IMG/VR virus record: IMGVR_UViG_3300028115_000009
Coordinates: 23,573 to 87,572 of that record
DNA length: 64,000 bases
Strand: one strand, 5' to 3'
From: a virus
Made by a program: the position numbers and the translations under genes. Below the pieces are notes generated by a model, which had not been told where the DNA came from, searched no databases, and worked only from the letters and a program-made list of their open reading frames with translations. Each line of letters starts with the position of its first letter. The stretch's first letter is position 1. This document shows positions 51,135 through 59,870 of this stretch, piece by piece.

Positions 51135-51246
51135 TTCGTCTCCTATACACGGGGATCCTGTCCCTCCAGCCTCATTTTCAGCTTACGCTCTTTGCGGGTT
51201 GACCACAGTTTGACTGTGTAAAGCATTGGTCGCGCCTTACACAATA
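51135..51246 (-). promoter_or_regulatory. Structured 5' leader of the 1336-residue fibre gene
   Basis: Between the late box and the GGAGAC ribosome site there are about 110 non-coding bases. They include a stem-loop at 51204-51218 (CACAGT / ACTGTG) and a GGGA...TCCC stem at 51152-51164. It is longer than other late leaders in the window. No known riboswitch or tRNA is recognisable. Confidence 0.4.
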
Positions 51247-51255
51247 GTATTTATC
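51247..51255 (-). promoter_or_regulatory. Late promoter for the 1336-residue fibre gene
   Basis: GATAAATAC on the minus strand, about 113 bases before the start. Confidence 0.6.
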
Positions 51256-51277
51256 GTATTTGAGTTTTTGTGGGCGG

Positions 51278-54200
51278 TTACCCAAAGATTAGAGTGTATT
51301 CTAAGATAAGATCATTCATTTCTGCTTCGCTAATAGTTGCACTGCTACCAGCTGCTGATATGTATGTATTACCGTCCCAAGTTTCTAATATTTGTTCTTG
51401 TGTATTCCATCTAGTTAGCCCTACTTCAGGACTTACTGTTTGTTGTTCAGCTGTTGTTCCATAAGGTATTACTACACCAGTTTGAACATTAAATTTTACT
51501 TTACCGTACCCTGTGTTTTTAAGTATTAATGCCCCAGCATTATTATTTTGTATACTATTACTAGTTATAGTAGTACTATAAAGTGCTAATTTACCAGTTC
51601 CGTTTGCACGTAATTCTAAATTGCTATTAGATACATTTGTTCTAATATTATTAGTTTGGATTAAAATATCATCAACATCTAATCCGTGAATACTGATTCC
51701 GTCAGCATCTACATTACCTACTGCTACTTGATTTATAGTAAAATTAATAATATCATTAGTTGGATGTGTTAATACATTAGTTCTTCTATTAGCAGAATAT
51801 ACACCATTAAACGATAGGACTTTTGAATTATTAAATGCTTCAAATACGTTATCAGTAGTATTGAATCGTATACGATTATTTGCTACTTGTCGTTGTTCAG
51901 TTGTGCCAGCCGGTAAATTTATTGCGCCCGTTGCTGCGATTATTAGATTTCCATTAACAGCAAATGTAATATTAGTTGATGTAGTTTGTAGATTAGTATC
52001 TTTAAATCTAAAGTTTTCTAAAGTAATTCTAGAATCTAGTGATCTTAATTCTAAGTTACTATTTGAATTAGTAGTAGTAATAACGTTGTCATAAAGTTTG
52101 ATATTAGAACTTAATTCAAATTCTTCTGCACTAAGCGATTGAATTGTATTAATATTAACAGAGTTGAGTGTGCCTAAATACACGTTATCAATAACTTGTA
52201 CATTATTATCAGGTACAGATAAGATACCTGTTCCGTTTGCACGTAAGTCTAGATCTGCATTTGATTCAGTTGTTTCGATATAGTTGTCATTAAACAATAT
52301 ATCATCAAATTGTATTTCGCTTTCGATGTTAGTAGAACTTACTGTAACATTGCCTATAACGTTTAGATTACCTGTTTGATTTCTATCACCTGTTTGCGTT
52401 ACAGTGCCAATAACAATTAGATCATCAATATCTGTATTTCTATTAACTGTTAAGTCGGTATCAATTGTAACATTATTTGCTGGAACAACTACGTTTCTGT
52501 CAGCACGCAGTTCTAAATTTTCGTTTGAAATAGTTGTAGATACAAAATTATCATCAATTTGAATAATGCTATCTGTAATAACAATATCATTAAGATCTAA
52601 ATCTTGTATTACAGTAATATCATTTGCTATAATCGATGATACAAACAAGTCATTAGTTACTCTAACATCGTTGGCTGGGAAAGAAACATTTCCTGTGCCG
52701 TTTGCTTGCATTATGAAATCTGCTCTATAATAATCACCTAAGAATAAATTGCTGTTATATTTTCCTGGGTTTGCATATTCATCTTCTAACAGTTGTTCAA
52801 CAATAGGATATAAGAATTCGTCAAATGTAGTATTATTAGTAGTTCCGTTTGCAACATACTGTAACCAAGCAAGTGAATCTGCTGAAGTTAATGTTCCGCT
52901 AGCATTTACATCAATGTATGAGTATGCGTATGGTACGCTAGTTCCGTTAGCAAGAAAGTTAATTAAATTCTTTTCAGTTTGTTCAGCATAGTCGTCAGCA
53001 GTTGCTCCGTTTAATTGCATATCTTTAACAATCTGCGGAATTGATAACGGATCATATGGATCGTTAGGATTTAATCTAAGATCTTCTCTAATGTTTCTTA
53101 AAACATTATCATTAAAATTAAAACTACTTAATGTTGCTTCGTTACTAACAGTTAAGTTACCGGTAACAATAGTATTACCAGTTTGTGATATATCTCCAGT
53201 TTGTGATATATCTCCAGTTTGTACAGTATTTCCTGTTATGTTAACTTGTAGAGGAGTTATAGTTTCAACAAGACCGATATCTTCAATTAACGATACCACA
53301 TCCCATTCAACAATATTATCTACTGCACGAAAGATAATGCTAATTGCAGAACCTACAGGTTCAAATGATGCAGTCAGTATCTGATCGGCAACTAAGCCCG
53401 AAGATTCATTCCACTCAAATAAGGTGCCTACTCCTGATTCAAATATTCTCAAATAAAATGCATTAGCGTTTGCTGCACTTCTAAATGTTGTAGTAAAATC
53501 ATAAGTTTTTCCTGCTTCTACAGATACTACTTGAGAAATGTTTCTTGCACTTCCTGTTGCAATAATACGCAAGTTACCATCAATAGCTGTAGCAGAACCA
53601 CCGCCAGTTTGAGACCACCCTACTAAGTTACTATCAAATGTTCCGTTAACTATTAACTCTGGACCGTATTGATAAGATATAAAACTATCTTTCAATGTTG
53701 TCTGTTTAACAACAGTAAGATCATTATCTATAACTACATTATTAGTCGGAATTAATATAGTGCCCGTTCCATTAGCACGTAATTCTAAATTTGCATTACT
53801 TTCATCACTAGTAATATAGTTTTCATCGCTGGTAATATTTCCAGCTTGCATTCTACCTAAGTAAACATTGTTCCATTGCTTAACTTCGGTTCCTAAGTCG
53901 TGTACTAATGTTTGATGCGGATTAAAGTTTTGTTCAAAATTAACATTAAAGTCTACAGTATCAGTTGCTTGGTTACCTGCTAAGTTTAATGTGCCACCGA
54001 AACTAAAATTATCACGAATAACTAAATTGTTTGTAATGAGTGTGTTATCATTAAAGTTAATTGTATTAGAACCGCCTGACAATTCTAAATCGCCTGACAC
54101 TGTTAAAATATCATTATTTAAAATTTCAATGTTGCCAGTATTAACTATATTTCCGTTAATGACCGTAGATTGACCAGATGTGTTAATTACCAAACCGCTT

Positions 54201-56152
54201 AGTGATTCAACGTCACCTGTATCAATAGTTAAACTTGTATTACCAGTTTCTAAATCAATAAAGAAGTTGTTACCGACTCTAAAGTTACCTAACTGATCAG
54301 TACTAACATAATGTACCCTACCGGTGTTTAATTCAACAGTTTCGTTAGCTTGAATAACTGTTGATTGATCATTAGTAGTACTTGTGCCTGCACCGATGTA
54401 TGCAAAGTTATGCTGTATTAGATACATCAATGTATCAGCACCGTCTGCTACTGCACCGTATGTTCCGTATACGTTTGCTGATCCAATTGAACGTAGTTCT
54501 GCACCGTAATGTACTGTGCTTCCGTCTTCTGACGTTCTACCAGTTACACCTGCAAACGCATACAACCCTCTGTTAGCAAAGTAAGTAAAACTGTTAAGCC
54601 ATTCTACTCTAACGCCATTAGTCATATTAATAACATCTGCGTTAGGAGCAATAAATGTACAACTATGGAATAGCATCGTAGCTAACGTACTTGCTGTATT
54701 AAGTTCTGAACCGTCTATCCATGCGCCACGACCAGCATCTCCTACGCCTTCACTTGTTTCTTGTGTAATTACAGTTACGTTTTGAACGTATGGCGAGCGA
54801 TCACTTATAATTGTATTTGGTGCAAATCTAAATGCATAACCTGTGTTATTTCCGCTGTCGTAATAAAAGTTTTTAATAGTTAAGTCAGACACTGTGCTGT
54901 TATTAGACAGGTGGAATACATCTTCACTCTGGCTACTTGTGTCCGGAACAATGACACAGTTTCTTATGTCTTCGCCGACAATACTGACATTGTTTGGAAC
55001 AACTAACGGAAGTGCTTCTTGGTATTCACCCGGAGTAACATAAATGACAAATGGTTGTCCATCGCTAGAATCTGCTGCTTGTAATGCTCTGCCTATAGTA
55101 GCAAACGGACTTAATACATGATCGCCTTTATTTGCATCATCTCCGTTTTGTGAAACATATAATTTTCCACCGTTTCGAAAGTCAATATCAATGCCGCCAA
55201 CTGCTAGTGCTGCAACATTTACTGCGGTTCCATTGAGTAAGTTAGTATATAATGTATCCCAACGCTTTTCTTCAGAACCTATGTTATAGGTATTGCGTTG
55301 ATCAGGAATGATATTTGAAGTAACTACTGCATTAAAATCTACGGTATCAAGTGCTTGGTTACCTAATGTGATAGTACCATCAAAAGTAATATCACCTTGA
55401 GCGTGTATATTTCCAAATACATTTAAATCATTAATAATTTCTGTTGTTTTATAAGTTATAGGCCTAATTGTAATAGAGTTATCCCACCATCCTGCTACAA
55501 AATTTGGAATAGTTGGAGCATCGATATTCATAACATCTCGATAAACAAGAGAATCTTCCCATGATAAGACAGTAAACGGATAATCAACACCGCTAAATGT
55601 TATAATACCAATGTCGCCTGGCTCAAATGTTTGTATTGCTTGCCAAGTAGCACTTGTTGGTTCCCCTGTTCCTATATACTGATTTGGTAATACTTTTTGT
55701 ACAAATGCCTCGCCGCCACTGAATGTACTTGTAACTACGCCGTCGTTTGGCGGAAGGCCTGCGCCAAACGGTTTTAAATCAACATCAGCATTTGATTCTA
55801 TTGTACTAATAATATTATCGCTAATACGAATAGTGCCGTTTTCCATATTAGCCATTACTATAGCATCGGCAGCATTTAAATAAATGTCGCCAACTAACAC
55901 ACCTAATGTATTATTTTCAATTGTATAGTTTGCTATTGAATTAGTTGTAGATACTAGATTTGTAGACCTAGCAGTTCCATTAACTTCTAATTCGTACCCT
56001 GTTGTACTTTTATTAATACCTATCTTGCCGCTGTTTACATCAAGATAAAGTAGCTGAGTAGTCGATAGGTTATTTCTAAACGCAAGATTAATACCATTGC
56101 GCTCAAGGTTTGCTGTTAATAATGGTCCGGATATTCTACCGACTTGTGCCAT
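51278..56152 (-). CDS. Large repetitive fibre protein (1624 aa)
   Basis: A paralogue of the 1336-residue fibre, with a matching N-terminus (QVGRISGPLLTANLERNGINLAFRN), solenoid (GEYQEALPLVVPNNVSIVGEDIRN, WIDGSELN, MLFHSCTFI), VHYVSTDQLGNFRVGNNFF motif, SN(S/A)NLELRANGTG rungs and C-terminal TRWNTQEQILETWDGN. Two inserts are absent from the paralogue. One is a jelly-roll, carbohydrate-binding-like segment (ELIVNGTFDSNLVGWS...FRAVDNIVEWDVV, about 53270-53670). The other is a dockerin/EF-hand-like loop (DVNASGTLTSADSLAWLQY, about 52860-52920). AGGAG site and a perfect TATAAATA box lie upstream. Probably a side or baseplate fibre. Confidence 0.75.
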   Translation of the reverse strand: MAQVGRISGPLLTANLERNGINLAFRNNLSTTQLLYLDVNSGKIGINKSTTGYELEVNGTARSTNLVSTTNSIANYTIENNTLGVLVGDIYLNAADAIVMANMENGTIRISDNIISTIESNADVDLKPFGAGLPPNDGVVTSTFSGGEAFVQKVLPNQYIGTGEPTSATWQAIQTFEPGDIGIITFSGVDYPFTVLSWEDSLVYRDVMNIDAPTIPNFVAGWWDNSITIRPITYKTTEIINDLNVFGNIHAQGDITFDGTITLGNQALDTVDFNAVVTSNIIPDQRNTYNIGSEEKRWDTLYTNLLNGTAVNVAALAVGGIDIDFRNGGKLYVSQNGDDANKGDHVLSPFATIGRALQAADSSDGQPFVIYVTPGEYQEALPLVVPNNVSIVGEDIRNCVIVPDTSSQSEDVFHLSNNSTVSDLTIKNFYYDSGNNTGYAFRFAPNTIISDRSPYVQNVTVITQETSEGVGDAGRGAWIDGSELNTASTLATMLFHSCTFIAPNADVINMTNGVRVEWLNSFTYFANRGLYAFAGVTGRTSEDGSTVHYGAELRSIGSANVYGTYGAVADGADTLMYLIQHNFAYIGAGTSTTNDQSTVIQANETVELNTGRVHYVSTDQLGNFRVGNNFFIDLETGNTSLTIDTGDVESLSGLVINTSGQSTVINGNIVNTGNIEILNNDILTVSGDLELSGGSNTINFNDNTLITNNLVIRDNFSFGGTLNLAGNQATDTVDFNVNFEQNFNPHQTLVHDLGTEVKQWNNVYLGRMQAGNITSDENYITSDESNANLELRANGTGTILIPTNNVVIDNDLTVVKQTTLKDSFISYQYGPELIVNGTFDSNLVGWSQTGGGSATAIDGNLRIIATGSARNISQVVSVEAGKTYDFTTTFRSAANANAFYLRIFESGVGTLFEWNESSGLVADQILTASFEPVGSAISIIFRAVDNIVEWDVVSLIEDIGLVETITPLQVNITGNTVQTGDISQTGDISQTGNTIVTGNLTVSNEATLSSFNFNDNVLRNIREDLRLNPNDPYDPLSIPQIVKDMQLNGATADDYAEQTEKNLINFLANGTSVPYAYSYIDVNASGTLTSADSLAWLQYVANGTTNNTTFDEFLYPIVEQLLEDEYANPGKYNSNLFLGDYYRADFIMQANGTGNVSFPANDVRVTNDLFVSSIIANDITVIQDLDLNDIVITDSIIQIDDNFVSTTISNENLELRADRNVVVPANNVTIDTDLTVNRNTDIDDLIVIGTVTQTGDRNQTGNLNVIGNVTVSSTNIESEIQFDDILFNDNYIETTESNADLDLRANGTGILSVPDNNVQVIDNVYLGTLNSVNINTIQSLSAEEFELSSNIKLYDNVITTTNSNSNLELRSLDSRITLENFRFKDTNLQTTSTNITFAVNGNLIIAATGAINLPAGTTEQRQVANNRIRFNTTDNVFEAFNNSKVLSFNGVYSANRRTNVLTHPTNDIINFTINQVAVGNVDADGISIHGLDVDDILIQTNNIRTNVSNSNLELRANGTGKLALYSTTITSNSIQNNNAGALILKNTGYGKVKFNVQTGVVIPYGTTAEQQTVSPEVGLTRWNTQEQILETWDGNTYISAAGSSATISEAEMNDLILEYTLIFG

Positions 56153-56170
56153 GCCCTACTCCTATATGTA

Positions 56171-56180
56171 GTATTTATAG
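56171..56180 (-). promoter_or_regulatory. Perfect T4-type late promoter for the 1624-residue fibre gene
   Basis: CTATAAATAC on the minus strand, 20 bases before the start, with AGGAGTAGGGC leader. It lies within 12 bases of the upstream gene's stop. Confidence 0.75.
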
Positions 56181-56182
56181 GA

Positions 56183-56716
56183 TTACTTGTCGAAGTTGTG
56201 TAGTACTGTTATTGGTTTATCTAAATCAGGAGCAGATGTAAATTTAATATACCATCCGTCTGCGTATGGTGCATTAGGACCGGCTAAACTTCCTGACACA
56301 CTTTGTTCTAATGTATAGTTAGTAGTTGCAAGTTGAAAAACGTTTTCTACTAAAACTAATACGTTTTGTGCTGCTGCTGGCACTGGGTAATCTGCATCTC
56401 CGCTAGCAAGTGGCCCGAATACAGTTTCGTCGGCATCACCATTGCCTAAATTTTGTTGTACAATTCCTGGATCTTGATTTGGCTCTTTAAAACGTAGTTC
56501 TCTCCAAGCGCCATTTTGATATGCTTCAAATTGTTCATCAGTTGTATTGTATCTTAAATGCCCATTATTAGGTGATGACGGACGTTCTGCTAATGTACCT
56601 TTCGGTACTAGCATAACATTAGTTGATTCAAGTATTACTTGATCATTTATATCATATTTTACTCCGCGTCCTAAGACACTGCGTAAATTTGTTGTCTGGG
56701 CTTTAATTAATCTCAT
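56183..56716 (-). CDS. Virion structural protein of the fibre module
   Basis: A 177-residue protein: RLIKAQTTNLRSVLGRGVKYDINDQVI, PKGTLAERPSSPNNGHLRYNTTDEQFEAYQNGAWRELRFKE, and a beta-rich C-terminal half (VLVLVENVFQLATTNYTLEQ, GWYIKFTSAPDLDKPITVLHNF). The ERP..P..G.(L/I)RYNT....EAY..G.W segment is the common phage fibre tip motif also seen at the end of the large fibres. It begins at TAATG overlapping the upstream gene and leads to the 1624-residue fibre. A fibre-attachment role is likely; specific function is unknown. Confidence 0.6.
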   Translation of the reverse strand: MRLIKAQTTNLRSVLGRGVKYDINDQVILESTNVMLVPKGTLAERPSSPNNGHLRYNTTDEQFEAYQNGAWRELRFKEPNQDPGIVQQNLGNGDADETVFGPLASGDADYPVPAAAQNVLVLVENVFQLATTNYTLEQSVSGSLAGPNAPYADGWYIKFTSAPDLDKPITVLHNFDK

Positions 56717-57066
56717 TATACTTCCAAATAACTTATTGTTGCTGCTAAGTCAGTTAAACTGCTGCCTATGTCTGGACTTGCTACAAATACAATAGCATCT
56801 CCTGCTTCAAGTACAATTCTTTCGCTATCAAAAGTAAATGTTTCTGCTGCCGGTAATGTTAAATTATTAATTACTCGTGTAACTTTATTATTTAAAGAAC
56901 TTCCATCAGGTATTAAATGCATGTCAAAATTTGCATCAGCTGAACCTGTATTACATACTAAAATGTTTGTAATTGCATAGCTCTTTCCTGCCGGTACGCC
57001 TTGACTGCTTGCTTGATCAATAATATCTAATGCAGTTGTCTTTAATTGTGCGTTTACTATTGCCAT
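56716..57066 (-). CDS. Small beta-rich virion protein (family member 3)
   Basis: A 116-residue protein, GVPAGKSYAITNILVCNTGSADANFDMHLIPDG followed by LTLPAAETFTFDSERIVLEAGDAIVFVAS. It aligns in layout (beta strand, N.G, V.....L, PA.....R.VL..GD.I.V) with the 106- and 109-residue proteins elsewhere in the module. The AAGGAA site is good, and its stop overlaps the next start. A decoration or connector function is inferred. Confidence 0.55.
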   Translation of the reverse strand: MAIVNAQLKTTALDIIDQASSQGVPAGKSYAITNILVCNTGSADANFDMHLIPDGSSLNNKVTRVINNLTLPAAETFTFDSERIVLEAGDAIVFVASPDIGSSLTDLAATISYLEV

Positions 57067-57075
57067 TTGTTTTCC

Positions 57076-58107
57076 TTAAAAAAGCATACTAAAAAGTAAT
57101 GCTCTATTTTTACTTATTATTTCGTCTGTTTTGTTATCTTCATTTACAAAGTATAAACCAGAGCCTCCAGTACTTTCAGTTGTAGAATATAACTTAATTC
57201 CACTGTCAGGTGCAACTGCTGTAGGTAATCCAACATCATCATCGTACGGAGTTGCTGTAATTTCTAGTGCATCTTTCACTACAACACTTTGCGGGCCATT
57301 GGCACTTAAAATCAAATCTTTATTAGTGTCAGTAGTAGTAATTAAATTATCAATAATTTCAATACTGTTTAACGAAAGTCTGTTTGTATAAAAATTAGCT
57401 GTCTCTATTCCATCAACAGTTACTCTAATTCTGCTTTCGCCTAATCCGGCACCAACATCTAAAACTGCAACTTCTGAATCATTTTGTGCAATATTATCAT
57501 CGTTGTATATTGACAATTCATAAGCAACATAATCTTGTACACCTTTGGCATTCGGAATAAAGTCGTTATTTAAAATTACACCACTTCCTGAATCAGTTAT
57601 TACTCCTGCAACATAATTGTAAACGTTTTCTTCGTAATCAACTGTACCAGCTACATTAATTGCACTGTTAGGAGTTGTTATGTACAACGGTCCTTCTGCA
57701 TTAATGCTATTAACATTAAGTGGAAGAAATGCACCAGTTTCGTCTTCCAACCTAAATGCTCCATTGCCGCTGCTTCCGCCAGCAACATACGGACTTTGTT
57801 CATCAAATACTAATCTTGCTGTAGGTAAACTACCGCGATCTATTTCGATGCCAGCTTTATAGTCGAAGCTGGCACGTATTCCAGCACCAGCTTCTCCTTC
57901 GTTTAGTGTTAGTATGTTATCAGCAATAGTAGTAACAGTAGACTCTACAGTAGTTGTAGTGCCTCTAACTTCTAAGTCGCCAGTAATTACAACAACTCCT
58001 CTAGGAGTTATTGCGCCACTAGTAGTATCTAAGTAGATAGTTCCGGTATCACCGTTATCTACTATGATTCTATAGTCACCGTCTGTTACTCTTAATACCT
58101 TTGACAT
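57076..58107 (-). CDS. Virion structural protein, fibre-related
   Basis: A 343-residue protein. The N-terminal RVTDGDYRIIVDNGDTGTIYLDTTSGAITPRGVVVITGDLEVRGTTTTVESTVTTIADNILTLNEGE segment is a beta-solenoid rung series typical of T4-like marine phage fibre proteins. Residues 200-300 contain IEIIDNLITTTDTNKDLILSANG, a rung related to those in the 1336- and 1624-residue fibres. The end SGLYFVNEDNKTDEIISKNRALLFSMLF is predicted to be beta/alpha. It follows the 58524 gene by 15 bases with an AGGATAATAG site. I regard it as a short member of the same fibre family. Confidence 0.65.
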   Translation of the reverse strand: MSKVLRVTDGDYRIIVDNGDTGTIYLDTTSGAITPRGVVVITGDLEVRGTTTTVESTVTTIADNILTLNEGEAGAGIRASFDYKAGIEIDRGSLPTARLVFDEQSPYVAGGSSGNGAFRLEDETGAFLPLNVNSINAEGPLYITTPNSAINVAGTVDYEENVYNYVAGVITDSGSGVILNNDFIPNAKGVQDYVAYELSIYNDDNIAQNDSEVAVLDVGAGLGESRIRVTVDGIETANFYTNRLSLNSIEIIDNLITTTDTNKDLILSANGPQSVVVKDALEITATPYDDDVGLPTAVAPDSGIKLYSTTESTGGSGLYFVNEDNKTDEIISKNRALLFSMLF

Positions 58108-58122
58108 ACTATTATCCTAAAA

Positions 58123-58524
58123 TTAGATAGCTGTTAGAACAATATAATCGCTTGAACTATCGTTTTCTAATACCCATTTGTAACGGTTGCCGCTGAAGTC
58201 AGTAGCTACACGTTTAGTAATTTTTCTAATCGGAGTAGGTGCTGATCCATTACCATCTACATATCCATTGATGCGCATTTGGCCTTCTGCTGTTGGAACT
58301 GTAGCTTGTAATACACAAGTACCTAAGTCGCCATCTTGGTTAGCAACTACAAAAGTTTTTGCGCCGCGTTGCTTAACAATATAAGCAAAGTTTGTTGTTG
58401 TGTTATATGTTGCATCAGTGTATGCTTGATCAGTATATGCTTCTACGCGAATACCAGTTGCTGTGCTTAGTGGTGTACCAATAGCGTCTGTGCCAAGTAC
58501 ATCTTTCTTTAGTGGACGTCCCAT
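58123..58524 (-). CDS. Conserved marine myovirus structural protein
   Basis: A 133-residue protein starting MGRPLKKDVLGTDAIGTPLSTATGIRVEAYTDQ. I chose 58524 because it has AAGGAGAAACAA directly upstream and the MGRPL.K opening is conserved in many marine phages; an in-frame ATG at 58623 falls within the promoter. It is beta-rich (NFAYIVKQRGAKTFVVANQDGDLGTCVLQ), with a Gly-rich loop and a C-terminal NRYKWVLENDSSSDYIVLTAI. It lies directly after the capsid gene terminator and before the fibre genes. A small head- or fibre-decoration protein is likely; no biochemical function is known. Confidence 0.65.
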   Translation of the reverse strand: MGRPLKKDVLGTDAIGTPLSTATGIRVEAYTDQAYTDATYNTTTNFAYIVKQRGAKTFVVANQDGDLGTCVLQATVPTAEGQMRINGYVDGNGSAPTPIRKITKRVATDFSGNRYKWVLENDSSSDYIVLTAI

Positions 58525-58612
58525 TTGTTTCTCCTTATAAAACGTTCTAGGTCTACGCAGTGGGTCAGTTCTGCATAAGTCTATCATTTCGATAGCACGA
58601 TTTACGACATAA

Positions 58613-58621
58613 GTATTTATC
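58613..58621 (-). promoter_or_regulatory. Late promoter and hairpin leader for the MGRPL protein gene
   Basis: GATAAATAC on the minus strand, 89 bases upstream of the start at 58524. The leader includes a CTATC / GATAG hairpin at 58581-58595. Confidence 0.6.
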
Positions 58622-58640
58622 AAAGTTTACTCAAGTCATA

Positions 58641-58666
58641 AAAATAGGCCCCGAAGGGCCTATTTT
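58641..58666 (-). terminator. Strong terminator after the capsid gene (UUCG tetraloop)
   Basis: An 11-base-pair perfect stem (AAAATAGGCCC / GGGCCTATTTT). On the minus strand the loop is TTCG closed by C-G, the exceptionally stable C(UUCG)G tetraloop, followed by a T-rich tail. It lies directly downstream of gp23 and should end the head operon. The symmetric stem could also act on the plus strand. Confidence 0.85.
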
Positions 58667-58681
58667 AGTTTCAGTAATAAA

Positions 58682-59860
58682 TTACTGGAATGATACGCTT
58701 GCGTAAGCAGTCATACCAACTTTAGCTAGGTAATCAGCAGCATTGCCAAGTGACGATGCTGTGTTGTTTAGCTCAACATAACCATAACGTGTCATGAATG
58801 ATACGACTGGTTCGAATGTTGCTGGATCTAGTACAACACCTGAAGACATTAGCGGGATGTATGGGCAGTAGAATGCCGCTGCATCTGACTCGCTAGCACC
58901 TTTGTAACCGATAAGTACGTCAGCACTATCAGCAGCATATGTGTTAACATAAACTTTCATAGCGTTGTTCAATGTACCAACCATCTTAGTGTTAGTTGGA
59001 GCTTCGAATGTACCTTCAGTAGTACGAGCAAACGCTGAAGTAGTTGCAGATTGTAGGATTGTTAACGCGAATGGCGATACAACAGCCCAGTTACCTGCGC
59101 CACGACGTGTGCGCTGTGCAATCTTGTTTGCTTCACGGTTGATTAGAACAGCTAGTGCAGCATGCTCGTCACCAACGAAAGTAGCAGTACCAGAAACAGT
59201 AGATTGATCATACTGTGAACCAGCTGTACCAGCAAGAGTGCTTAGTGAACCAAGAACTTCTTGGTCGATTTCAGCAGTAATCTCTTGAGCAAGTGCTGCC
59301 ATGATTTCTGCTTCAACGTCAATACCGTGCATTGACTGTGCATCCTGAGCAGCTTCAAAAGTCCAACGAGCTGATAGCTTGCGTGACTTAGCTTCTACAG
59401 TTTGCTTCAAGATCTGGATGCTTAGTTTATTACCAGCAGCACCTTCTAGTGCAGCAGTTGCGGCTGCTTTACCAGTTGAAGTGTTACCTGAATATGCTTC
59501 AGCAATCTTGAATGGGCTTAGTGCCTCTTCACCAGCTACGGCGCCTGATGCACCTGAGCCAGCTGTGTCGCTATAGCGAACACGTAGTGTGTGGATTTGA
59601 CCCACTGGACCAGTCATAGGCTGAACACCAACTAACTCGTTAGCAATAACGGTTGGCATTACACGTCTAATGACAGGTAAAATAACTCTGTTAAGAGTTG
59701 CGACATTACCGGCTGATGTTGCACCTGCAGTTGCACTCTCTGAAAGATACTTGCGAGTATTTTCCAAAGTAGTTGCCATTACAGATTTCTTAGTGCCACT
59801 TAGGCCTTCGAGTAGTGCGCTTTTTGTATCAGACCAGCGGCTTTCTAGTAGTTCCGACAT
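58682..59860 (-). CDS. gp23: Major capsid protein gp23
   Basis: A 392-residue homologue of T4 gp23, the hexameric shell subunit. The N-terminus MSELLESRWSDTKSALLEGLSG begins a scaffold-facing pro-region. A likely gp21 cleavage site is Leu-Ser-Glu|Ser at residues 39-42, giving a mature N-terminus in the AGATSAGNVATLNRVILPVIRRVMPTVIANELVGVQPMTGPVG block that is characteristic of all T4-like capsids. GAGNWAVVSPFALTIL, the AMKVYVNTYAADSADVLIGYKG strand and YCPYIPLMSSGVV, PATFEPVVSFMTRYGY near the C-terminus are also typical. T4 gp23 is 521 residues, the shorter form being usual for marine relatives. GGAGAA site; terminator immediately downstream. Confidence 0.95.
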   Translation of the reverse strand: MSELLESRWSDTKSALLEGLSGTKKSVMATTLENTRKYLSESATAGATSAGNVATLNRVILPVIRRVMPTVIANELVGVQPMTGPVGQIHTLRVRYSDTAGSGASGAVAGEEALSPFKIAEAYSGNTSTGKAAATAALEGAAGNKLSIQILKQTVEAKSRKLSARWTFEAAQDAQSMHGIDVEAEIMAALAQEITAEIDQEVLGSLSTLAGTAGSQYDQSTVSGTATFVGDEHAALAVLINREANKIAQRTRRGAGNWAVVSPFALTILQSATTSAFARTTEGTFEAPTNTKMVGTLNNAMKVYVNTYAADSADVLIGYKGASESDAAAFYCPYIPLMSSGVVLDPATFEPVVSFMTRYGYVELNNTASSLGNAADYLAKVGMTAYASVSFQ

Positions 59861-59870
59861 AGTTTTCTCC

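Noticed and set aside
58525-58623. A longer start for the MGRPL protein
   Set aside because: The ATG at 58623 is part of the GATAAATAC promoter box, and a strong ribosome site precedes 58524.
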